Assembly: GCA_964404445.1 (NCBI GenBank)
Contig: CAYOJW010000001.1
Span: forward strand, 558,001-622,000
Origin: UBA2336 sp964404445
Lineage (GTDB): Bacteria > Bacteroidota > Bacteroidia > Cytophagales > Cyclobacteriaceae
Direction: 5' to 3'
Length of the DNA stretch: 64,000 nt
Part shown: positions 56,999 through 64,000 of the stretch, one piece after another
Position numbering within the stretch: the first letter of the stretch is position 1
Layout of the letters: every line of letters starts with the position of its first letter
Notes under the pieces: model-generated
The model's database searches: none
What the model was told of the DNA's origin: nothing
The model's input: only the letters and a program-made list of their open reading frames with translations
Program-made: the position numbers and the translations under genes

Positions 56999-59900
56999 TT
57001 GAAAAAAGCTTCAACAGGCTTTGTTTTGCTGGTTTTACCCTTCTTTATAGCGGGGTTCGTCTTCACCATGCCTTCCGCTTTCGGGCAATCATCGGTGTTA
57101 GCTACGGGCAACTGGTACAAGGTTGCTGTCGAAAAAAGCGGGGTTTATAAAATCAGCAGCAATACGTTCCGTAAAATGGGTTTTGACCTCAGCAAAACCG
57201 ATCCGCGCAATATTAAAATTTATGGCAACGCAGGAGGTATGCTGCCGCAGGCCAATAATGCCGCACGACCGGTTGACCTGACCGAAAATGCCATTGTTGT
57301 TTCCGGTGAGGCCGATGGTGTGTTTAACAGCAACGATTACATTTTGTTTTATGCGCAGGGCGCTGACCGTTATTCTTTTGATGAAACGAAAGCGGCTTTT
57401 GCTTACGAGAAAAACCTGTATGCCGATAAAAATTTTTACTTTATTACCGTAAGCAATACGCCCGGAAAACGAATCACCACGGCCGAAGATGTTCCGGGTT
57501 CGCTTCCCGTGGTAAATCAATTCGAGAATTTTTCGTACCACGAACTTGATCAATACAACGAATTAAAATCCGGGCGCGAATGGTTTGGCGAACGGTTCGA
57601 CATCACTACCGAACAAACGTTTCAGGTCGATTTAAAAAATATTGTACCGGGGTCGTCACTAAAATTAGTGTCCAGCGTGATGGCACAAGCCTTTGCCACA
57701 TCATCGTTTGAGGTTTCGCTGAACAATAACCCGGTTGTGCAACAAGATGTTTCGCAAATCCCTAACGATCGGTATGAACTAAAAGGTCGGATACGAAACG
57801 ATACCCTTACGCTAAATGCCGAAACCTTTTCGGCTACCGGGCAAACTTCGCAGCAACTTCGGTACCGGTACATCAAGGCCACTACGGGGCGATCGACCGG
57901 ATACCTCAATTATTTTTTAGTGCAGGCTACACAACAACTAACGTTAACCGAACAACAATTAACGTTTCGTTCGTTAGCCAGTGTAAATAACCCGGCCTCA
58001 CGGTTTGAAATTGAAAATACGCCATCATCGGCAGTTGTATGGAATGTTACCAATCCGTACGAACCCGAAATCCAACCATCGGCTTTTGCCGGCAACAAAA
58101 CATCGTTTTCGGTAATCACCAGCACATTAAAAGAGTTTGTTGTGTTCTCTTCAAATTGCCCGGAGCCTGAATTAGTTGAAAAAGTGGCCAACCAAAACCT
58201 CCGCACATTGCCCGTGCCACACTATGTTATTATAGCGCACACCAACTTTTTAAGTGAAGCACAACGTTTGGCCGATTACCGTAACGCGAAAAACATCGTC
58301 ACGAAAGTGGTTGATGTAAACCATATCTATAACGAATTTTCGAGCGGCCGGCAGGATGTAACCGCCATTCGGGATTTTATTAAAAATCTGTACGATAAAA
58401 GCCCGGGTACGTTAAAGGGAGTGTTGCTTTTTGGAAAAGCATCGTACGATTATAAAAACCGGGTTGTCGATAACATCAATTATGTGCCAACCTATCAATC
58501 GCGCAACTCGCTTCACCCGTTAGACAGTTATTCATCTGACGACTATTTTGGTTTTCTCGAAAATCATGAAGGCACGTGGAGCGAATCGCCTGCCGTAAAC
58601 CATTCGTTAGATATTGGCATTGGCCGGTTACCGGTAAAATCGATTACCGAAGGCAAAAACGTAGTCGATAAAATAATCCGTTACGAAAGCGACCCGAAAT
58701 ACCGGGGAAGCTGGCAAAAGAATATTGTGTTTGTAGCCGATGATGGTGACCTCAACCTGCACCAAAGCGATGCCAACGACCTGGCGCAGTTTGTAGAAGA
58801 TAACTATGCGGCTTTCAATGTTTCTAAAATTTACCTTGACCAGTTTCCGCAAATTGCGCAGCCCGGTGGGGAAACCTCGCCCGAAACACGGGCAGCCATT
58901 CAAAAAGCATTCGACCAGGGTTCGTTCATTATCAACTACACCGGGCACGGTGCGCCACGCCTGTTGGCTGATGAGCGGATTTTCGATGACATTATGATTG
59001 CCCAACTCGAAAACAAAAACCTTCCGTTGTTAGTAACCGCTACCTGCGGTTTTGGCCGTATGGATGACCCTGTTATTATTTCGGGAGGCGAACTTTGTTT
59101 GTTGCGCCCGCAAAGCGGAGCTATTGGGTTGGTTGCTACCGGCCGCGATGTTTATGCCAACACAAATCTTTTAGTGAACGAGGCTTTTTACGAAGCACTG
59201 TTTATCCGCGAAAGCAATGCGTATTTACCTTTGGGCGAAATTTTCAGAAGAACTAAAAACAACAGTACAAGCGGTGTTAATAACCGCAACTTTTCGTTGA
59301 TTGGCGACCCTGCTTTACAATTAGCACAACCTGCGTACAACATTACGGTAACCGATATTCAAACAGCGTCCGGATCAACAACGTTAAAATCGTTGTCAAC
59401 GGTTACCGTTACCGGTGAAGTGCGTAATGAAAATGGTGTGGACGAAAATTTCAACGGTGTTTTAGAAGCCGTATTGTTTGATAAGGAAACGGCATTTCAA
59501 ACATTAGGCAACCAGAATTTACCCTTTGCGTATTCGCAATGGTATAACCGGTTGTTTCGCGGGCAGGCTTCCGTAGAAAACGGGCAGTTTGAATTCCAAT
59601 TCGTTATCCCCAAAAACATTGCGTACCAGGTAGCGGCCGGTAAATTAAGTTTGTATGCACGCGATGCCACGCAGGGCATTGAAGCTGCGGGTTACTCGAA
59701 AAGTTTTCAGATCGGTTTAAGTGAAAGCAACGTTACACCAGATTACACCGGGCCGACAGTAGCGTTGTACATGGGTGATACAACGTTTGTTAACGGTGGC
59801 CTTACCGGTAACAACACGCAATTAGTGGCACGCCTGCGCGATGATCAGGGCATTAATATATCGGGTTACGGAATCGGCAACAGCATTACTGCTGTATTAG

Positions 59901-60394
59901 ACAATACACAAACGTTTATCCTGAACGATTTTTATACTGCCGATATCAACGATTATACACAAGGCACGGTAACCTTTCCGCTTACCAACTTAGCAACAGG
60001 CAAACATATTATTACGTTATATGTGTGGGACACACACAACAACCCCGCCCAGGCCACACTTGAGTTTTATGTTGGCTCCGGGCTTGTAATCGAATCGTTT
60101 GGCAACTACCCTAATCCTTTTCAACGTGAAACCACGCTTTTCTTCACGCACAATCATTCGGGCGATGACCTCGAAGCAAACCTTGTTTTGTATGCCAGCA
60201 CCGGGCAGGTTGTTGCCACGCACCGGTTTCATCTTGTAAACAGCCCTTACCGGGTCGATTTGCTGGAATTGATACCCGGAACCAATTTTGTTAAAAATCA
60301 GCCGGGGGGCATATACTTGGCCCGCCTGCAGGTACGTTCTTTAACGAACGGCTCTAAAAACGAGCGTGTTACAAAGCTCGTCTTATCGAATTAA
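56999..60394 (+). CDS. porU: Type IX secretion system sortase PorU
   Basis: The 1131-residue protein has a signal peptide (about 1-30, ending AFGQ) and the gingipain-type C25 peptidase domain: His650 in NYTGHGAPRLL and Cys683 in VTATCGFGRMDDP form the dyad. An Ig-like beta domain and a C-terminal NYPNPFQRETTLFF segment follow, as in PorU. PorU removes the C-terminal signal of T9SS cargo and attaches it to anionic lipopolysaccharide. porV follows 39 bases later, the usual order. Translation seems to start with TTG, since the signal peptide begins there and no ATG fits. Confidence 0.95.
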   Translation: MKKASTGFVLLVLPFFIAGFVFTMPSAFGQSSVLATGNWYKVAVEKSGVYKISSNTFRKMGFDLSKTDPRNIKIYGNAGGMLPQANNAARPVDLTENAIVVSGEADGVFNSNDYILFYAQGADRYSFDETKAAFAYEKNLYADKNFYFITVSNTPGKRITTAEDVPGSLPVVNQFENFSYHELDQYNELKSGREWFGERFDITTEQTFQVDLKNIVPGSSLKLVSSVMAQAFATSSFEVSLNNNPVVQQDVSQIPNDRYELKGRIRNDTLTLNAETFSATGQTSQQLRYRYIKATTGRSTGYLNYFLVQATQQLTLTEQQLTFRSLASVNNPASRFEIENTPSSAVVWNVTNPYEPEIQPSAFAGNKTSFSVITSTLKEFVVFSSNCPEPELVEKVANQNLRTLPVPHYVIIAHTNFLSEAQRLADYRNAKNIVTKVVDVNHIYNEFSSGRQDVTAIRDFIKNLYDKSPGTLKGVLLFGKASYDYKNRVVDNINYVPTYQSRNSLHPLDSYSSDDYFGFLENHEGTWSESPAVNHSLDIGIGRLPVKSITEGKNVVDKIIRYESDPKYRGSWQKNIVFVADDGDLNLHQSDANDLAQFVEDNYAAFNVSKIYLDQFPQIAQPGGETSPETRAAIQKAFDQGSFIINYTGHGAPRLLADERIFDDIMIAQLENKNLPLLVTATCGFGRMDDPVIISGGELCLLRPQSGAIGLVATGRDVYANTNLLVNEAFYEALFIRESNAYLPLGEIFRRTKNNSTSGVNNRNFSLIGDPALQLAQPAYNITVTDIQTASGSTTLKSLSTVTVTGEVRNENGVDENFNGVLEAVLFDKETAFQTLGNQNLPFAYSQWYNRLFRGQASVENGQFEFQFVIPKNIAYQVAAGKLSLYARDATQGIEAAGYSKSFQIGLSESNVTPDYTGPTVALYMGDTTFVNGGLTGNNTQLVARLRDDQGINISGYGIGNSITAVLDNTQTFILNDFYTADINDYTQGTVTFPLTNLATGKHIITLYVWDTHNNPAQATLEFYVGSGLVIESFGNYPNPFQRETTLFFTHNHSGDDLEANLVLYASTGQVVATHRFHLVNSPYRVDLLELIPGTNFVKNQPGGIYLARLQVRSLTNGSKNERVTKLVLSN

Positions 60395-60408
60395 TTACCC
60401 GAATTAAC

Positions 60409-60416
60409 TATCTTTG
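60409..60416 (+). promoter_or_regulatory. Predicted -7 promoter element ahead of porV
   Basis: TATCTTTG fits TAnnTTTG, 17 bases before the porV ATG. The -33 position reads TTAT, a weak match. It would allow porV to be expressed apart from porU. Confidence 0.5.
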
Positions 60417-60433
60417 AACCCTGAAATAGTACA

Positions 60434-61591
60434 ATGAAGTTTGTTTTAATCTCAGTTGCCCTGTTATGTTGTGTAACACTTGTTATGGGACAACAGCAAT
60501 CTACCATCGGACAGGAGTTTAATCCGATCACTACCAGTGTTCCGTTTTTATTGGTTAGTCCTGATGCACGCCATGCTGCCTTAGGCGATGCCGGTGTGGC
60601 CAGTTCGCCCGATGCCAGCGCAGCCTTTTGGAATCCTGCCAAGTTAACTTTTATTGAAAACCCGTATGGCGGATCGTTCTCGTTCACGCCCTGGTTGGGC
60701 AAGATCACCAACGATATGTCCATCAGCTACCTGAATGGTTTTTACAAAATTACCCGCGAGCAAACAGTAGCCCTTAGCATGAAATATTTCGATATGGGCA
60801 TTTTCGATGCAAGAGATATTAATGGAAATTCGGAGGGAACATTTCACCCACGAGATTTCAGTTTTGATTTAACGTACTCTCGTTTGTTAACCGAAAACTT
60901 TAGCGTTGGCTTAACCGGGCGGTTTGTTCATTCAAACCTCTTGGGGAGTTTTGAAGGAACCAACAATACGTTTGCGGGCGACCAAAGTCCCGGCAATAGT
61001 GTAGCGGCCGATATTGGCGTGTTTTATTCTACCGAACTGAAAGGCGCAAAAACCACTACGCTTTCGTTAGGTGCTGTAATTTCAAACATCGGCCCGCGTT
61101 TATCCAATTCAACCGATGCAAACCCCAGCAAGCTGCCAACCAATTTAAAGTTGGGCGCAGCATACAGAGTAGAAGTTGACCCGTTCAATTCATTTACCTT
61201 CCTGCTCGATTTTAACAAGCTCATGGTTCCTTCGCCCGATGAAGACGGAAAAATGCCTGATAAATCGTTAATCAGCGGAATGTTCTCTTCGTTTGGCGAT
61301 GCGCCCGGTGGCGGATCAGAAGAATTTAAAGAAGTAACCGTAAGCGCAGGTATTGAATACTGGTACAAAAATGTTTTTGCCGGCAGGGCAGGGTATTTTT
61401 CAGAAGCCCAGCTAAAAGGCAACCGCAAATACTTAACGCTTGGCGTTGGGTTTAACATCAAAAAATTCGGGTTCGATGTCGCCTATTTGGTGCCCACCAA
61501 TATGCGCGAACACCCGTTGGCCGAAACCATTCGCTTCGGCCTGAAGTTTAATGTTCCGGCCAAAACCCGGGAAGATACCGTTACCGATTAA
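60434..61591 (+). CDS. porV: Type IX secretion outer-membrane protein PorV
   Basis: The 385-residue protein has a signal peptide (about 1-20, ending VMGQ) and a FadL-like beta-barrel of the PorV/LptO family: VPFLLVSPDARHAALGDAGVASSPDASAAFWNPAKL at the start is the family signature, and it ends in a barrel strand with IRFGLKFNV. PorV carries cargo from the translocon to PorU in the attachment complex, binding the C-terminal domain. It is encoded directly after porU and just before an M16 homologue (gap of one base). Confidence 0.96.
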   Translation: MKFVLISVALLCCVTLVMGQQQSTIGQEFNPITTSVPFLLVSPDARHAALGDAGVASSPDASAAFWNPAKLTFIENPYGGSFSFTPWLGKITNDMSISYLNGFYKITREQTVALSMKYFDMGIFDARDINGNSEGTFHPRDFSFDLTYSRLLTENFSVGLTGRFVHSNLLGSFEGTNNTFAGDQSPGNSVAADIGVFYSTELKGAKTTTLSLGAVISNIGPRLSNSTDANPSKLPTNLKLGAAYRVEVDPFNSFTFLLDFNKLMVPSPDEDGKMPDKSLISGMFSSFGDAPGGGSEEFKEVTVSAGIEYWYKNVFAGRAGYFSEAQLKGNRKYLTLGVGFNIKKFGFDVAYLVPTNMREHPLAETIRFGLKFNVPAKTREDTVTD

Positions 61592-61592
61592 C

Positions 61593-62852
61593 ATGTTGGA
61601 CAGAACCGTACAGCCTGCTTTTGTAAAAAGCAGTACGTTTTCATTACTCCAACCCGAAACACACATTCTTACTAATGGTTTACCGCTAACCGTTGTGCGC
61701 GGAGGCGAACAAAACGTGGTAAAGGTTGAGTTTGTGTTTGAAGCCGGTAAATGGCACGAACAACACGCAGGCGTTTCGTACTTTGCAGCACACCTGTTGC
61801 CGAAAGGCACTTCGTCTAAAACCAGTTACCAGATTTCGGAAGAAACCGAACAGCGGGGCGTTCATTTCGAGGTGAACCCCGGTTTCGATTTTACAAGCGT
61901 GGCGCTTTACGGTCTTACAAAAAACATCGATCAGGTGTTGGCGCTTACCCGCGAGATTATTACCGAACCGGTTTTTCCGCAACACGAATTAGATCAGGCC
62001 AAAACCATTTACAACCAAAGCCTGAAAATCAATTTAGGCAAAACTAATTTCCTGGCTTCGCGTGCGTTGCGTAAAAACTTATTTGGTGTGCAACATGCTT
62101 ACGGCCGCGATGCCGACCTGAATGAAGTGCAAGCCATTGAGCAAACGTGGCTGATTGATTTTCATAAAAAATATTATAATAATTTCCGCATTATTTGTTC
62201 GGGCAACGTAACCGATTCACTTATCCGACAACTGACGACCGTTTTTGGCGACATCCCGTTTACCGCTGTTCCATCTATTATTCCGCAACCTGTTTCGATA
62301 GCCAAACAACACGAAATTCTCGACAAGACCGATAGCGTGCAGGCATCGTTACGGTTGGGCGACCGCACCATTAATCGTACGCATAAAGATTACGGAGCGT
62401 TGCTTTTGCTTAACCATATTTTTGGCGGGTACTTTGGTTCGCGGCTTATGAAAAACATCCGTGAAGAGAAAGGGCTTACCTACGGAATTTATTCGTCTGT
62501 TACCGCTTTACGAAACGACAGCTTTATATCGGTTGGCACCGATGTAAACAAAGAAAACCGTACGTTGGCCTTACAGGAAATAAAAAACGAAATGCAGGTG
62601 TTGTGCGATCAGGTTGTTCGTTCGGGCGAATTGGAAACTGCCCGCAATCATTTTATCGGAAGTTTACAGGCCGAAATCACCACGCCTTTTGCCCATGCCG
62701 ATAAGATCAGAAATTTAGTGTTGTTTGGGCTGCCGCACGATTATTATCAAACTCTGATTGCGCGCATCGATGCTCTTACGGCAACCGATTTGCAGGAGGC
62801 GGCTAATCGGTATTTAAACCCCGAAGAGTTTAGTACGGTTACGGTTGGGTAG
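61593..62852 (+). CDS. M16-family peptidase homologue lacking the HxxEH zinc motif
   Basis: The 419-residue protein has the two M16 halves; the second contains GGYFGSRLMKNIREEKGLTYGIYSSV, with the Arg and Tyr typical of the non-catalytic subunit. In the place of HxxEH the first half reads AGVSYFAAHLLPKGT, with no Glu-His pair. In two-subunit M16B proteases one partner carries the zinc and the other supplies this Arg/Tyr region. I infer a non-catalytic partner. It begins one base after the porV stop, so it is translationally linked with the T9SS genes. The ATG at 61593 is preferred over one inside porV (61551). Confidence 0.85.
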   Translation: MLDRTVQPAFVKSSTFSLLQPETHILTNGLPLTVVRGGEQNVVKVEFVFEAGKWHEQHAGVSYFAAHLLPKGTSSKTSYQISEETEQRGVHFEVNPGFDFTSVALYGLTKNIDQVLALTREIITEPVFPQHELDQAKTIYNQSLKINLGKTNFLASRALRKNLFGVQHAYGRDADLNEVQAIEQTWLIDFHKKYYNNFRIICSGNVTDSLIRQLTTVFGDIPFTAVPSIIPQPVSIAKQHEILDKTDSVQASLRLGDRTINRTHKDYGALLLLNHIFGGYFGSRLMKNIREEKGLTYGIYSSVTALRNDSFISVGTDVNKENRTLALQEIKNEMQVLCDQVVRSGELETARNHFIGSLQAEITTPFAHADKIRNLVLFGLPHDYYQTLIARIDALTATDLQEAANRYLNPEEFSTVTVG

Positions 62853-62887
62853 TTGTGCTACACTTACTTTGTTGAGATCAAAACAAG

Positions 62888-62915
62888 AGGGGCTGCCTTT
62901 TAAGACAGCCCCTCC
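62888..62915. terminator. Bidirectional terminator between M16 gene and T9SS cargo gene
   Basis: GAGGGGCTG (62888-62896) pairs with CAGCCCCTC (62907-62915) around a loop of ten bases, in the gap between convergent genes. T-runs on either side are weak. Confidence 0.8.
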
Positions 62916-62925
62916 TGTTGGTGGT

Positions 62926-63807
62926 TTATTCCTTGATAATCCTGTGTTGGCTTAATATTTTATTGTTAAAGTACAAGTCGAGAATATAGATTCCCTTTTT
63001 GGGGAACGTTTCGCCCGCTATAAACATTTCATGGTCACCGGCTTTTTGCTGCTGGTTAGCCAACACGGCTACTTTTTCTCCGGCATCGTTTTTTAACAGT
63101 ACCGTAACGTTACCCTCTTCGGCCAGTTGGTATTTTACGGTTGTTGATGTGCTAACCGGGTTAGGGTACACACTTGCCATTTGTTTTGGCGGAAAGGGAC
63201 AATCATTGGTGTGCAGTGTTAACGAAAGGTTATAGGTTATTGTGCCCGATGGCGTACAGTTATACGTTACGGTGCAGTAGATTGTGAAATAGCCCGCAGA
63301 AGTTGGCCTGCCTACCACGTAGCCTATACTGGTAGAAGAATCGAAAGTAAAATTAGTGCCCGACCAACTGTATGTGCCTGTACCCGCAAATGGGTCTTCG
63401 ATCAGCCCAAACCGCCAGTGGGGGTGTACCGAAGGGTAACCCCCGCAGGTTCCCTCGTAAATAAATGGTTCGGGAGGGCAGACTGGTGGTCCAGGATTTA
63501 TAACCAATGGTTTACATTCGCAGCAAGGGGCAGTCCCTGCTTTATATTTTGTTACACATACCTGCCCCGTTCCGGTTGTAACGCCCTTTACCGAAACGCT
63601 GCTACCGGTGTTTGACCCGGTAATGGTAAGCCCGCCCGTAACCGACCAGAAATAACCTGCCCCGGATGTGGCGGAAGTAGAGTACGTTAAGGTTTGGTTT
63701 ACATTGATTTCATTATTCCCGGTAATGGAACAGGTTTGGGAGCGCCCGCTTATAAAAGCGGTAAGGAGTAAGGCGGTAAGCAACAATGTAAAGGTTCTCT
63801 TTCTCAT
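62926..63807 (-). CDS. Secreted protein with type IX C-terminal sorting domain
   Basis: The 293-residue protein has a signal peptide (about 1-23, ending SGRSQ), two PKD/Ig-like beta segments (SITGNNEINVNQTLTYS and YSWSGTNFTFDSSTS) joined by a Cys-rich linker (APCCECKPL), and a type A sorting domain from MASVYPNPVSTSTTVKYQL to IIKE. T9SS should export it and PorU remove the tail. No catalytic motif is seen, so a binding or structural role is likely. It is convergent with the porU-porV-M16 operon whose products would process it. Confidence 0.85.
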   Translation of the reverse strand: MRKRTFTLLLTALLLTAFISGRSQTCSITGNNEINVNQTLTYSTSATSGAGYFWSVTGGLTITGSNTGSSVSVKGVTTGTGQVCVTKYKAGTAPCCECKPLVINPGPPVCPPEPFIYEGTCGGYPSVHPHWRFGLIEDPFAGTGTYSWSGTNFTFDSSTSIGYVVGRPTSAGYFTIYCTVTYNCTPSGTITYNLSLTLHTNDCPFPPKQMASVYPNPVSTSTTVKYQLAEEGNVTVLLKNDAGEKVAVLANQQQKAGDHEMFIAGETFPKKGIYILDLYFNNKILSQHRIIKE

Positions 63808-63834
63808 GGTGTTAATAGGTTTGGTTAAACGTTT

Positions 63835-64000
63835 TTATTTTGTTGAGTGTTTTAAATCTTTTATCCACGGGCTGTGTTGTAACACTTCCCTCATGCGGTC
63901 GCGCTGGTCGTAAGTAAAGCCATAATAAGTGCCAAATGTTTCCGGCTCAGCGCTTCTGTAATAGTCCATATAATTGTCGTGAACAACCAAATAATTTGTA
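63835..64000 (-). CDS. C-terminal end of an unidentified gene (truncated by window edge)
   Basis: On the minus strand an open frame enters from the right edge and ends at a stop at 63835-63837. It reads NYLVVHDNYMDYYRSAEPET, GTYYGFTYDQRDRMREVLQH and SPWIKDLKHSTK. The continuous, codon-like, aromatic-rich sequence suggests a real protein, with a charged helical end. I do not recognise the family from 54 residues. It lies 27 bases upstream of the T9SS cargo gene in the same direction and could be in its operon. Confidence 0.6.
   Translation of the reverse strand, partial: TNYLVVHDNYMDYYRSAEPETFGTYYGFTYDQRDRMREVLQHSPWIKDLKHSTK

Noticed and set aside
1..64000. CRISPR array, prophage, transposase, tRNA or rRNA genes
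   Set aside because: No regular repeat-spacer pattern, no recombinase or capsid genes, and no cloverleaf or rRNA segments were found on reading both strands.

Overview
The window looks like chromosomal DNA of a free-living Bacteroidota member, most likely of the Cytophagales type. The evidence is a type IX secretion sortase and its outer-membrane partner (porU, porV), two proteins ending in type IX C-terminal sorting domains, an AraC-HTH/TolB-like/TPR regulator, promoters of the Bacteroidota form (TTTG, about 19 bases, TAnnTTTG) and A-rich start regions in place of strong Shine-Dalgarno sites. I saw no tRNA, rRNA, CRISPR array, transposase or integrase.

Layout. 1-5.1 kb: the 3' part of a flavin amine oxidase, then an EcoRV-like restriction-modification pair that has split the end of a TauE/SafE permease gene and left a 116-bp duplication on both sides, then an RlpA-like protein. 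5.2-16.4 kb: guaB and a giant 3149-residue type IX secreted protein. 16.4-19.3 kb: a partner-switching operon (SpoIIE phosphatase, STAS antagonist, RsbW-like kinase). 19.3-24.5 kb: three consecutive parvulin/SurA-type periplasmic chaperone genes and a MoxR ATPase. 24.5-26.3 kb: an AT-rich accessory patch with a CoiA-like gene and a small secreted protein. 26.3-32.7 kb: YjdM, a membrane AraC/TPR regulator divergent from an ankyrin lipoprotein and an acyltransferase, a dispersed repeat, and a GH53 galactanase. 32.7-38.6 kb: central metabolism on both strands (GapN-like dehydrogenase, deoC, lpdA, fabG), two tiny tandem membrane proteins and an antitoxin-like gene without a toxin.

39.0-43.2 kb is a methionine operon, metY-metX-hom. 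Ahead of it lies a well-formed SAM-I riboswitch. Six bases after the riboswitch a 42-codon ORF begins that ends Cys-Met followed by five Cys codons and a stop. The Cys codons can pair with a downstream sequence, UAACAGCA, that occurs twice before metY. This suggests two-layer control, SAM sensed by RNA and cysteine sensed by translation, and is the most unusual signal in the window.

43.4-49.9 kb: an arginase-family enzyme, DoxX, an ECF sigma factor overlapping a membrane protein that joins an anti-sigma-like cytoplasmic part to a trypsin-like protease, and an M28 peptidase. 49.9-56.9 kb: YicC, a TolB-like outer-membrane protein, an amino-acid-oxidase-like enzyme, an MBL hydrolase and pssA. 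57.0-64.0 kb: porU-porV-M16 peptidase homologue, convergent with a further type IX cargo gene. The PorU/PorV machinery would process the two cargo proteins encoded here.
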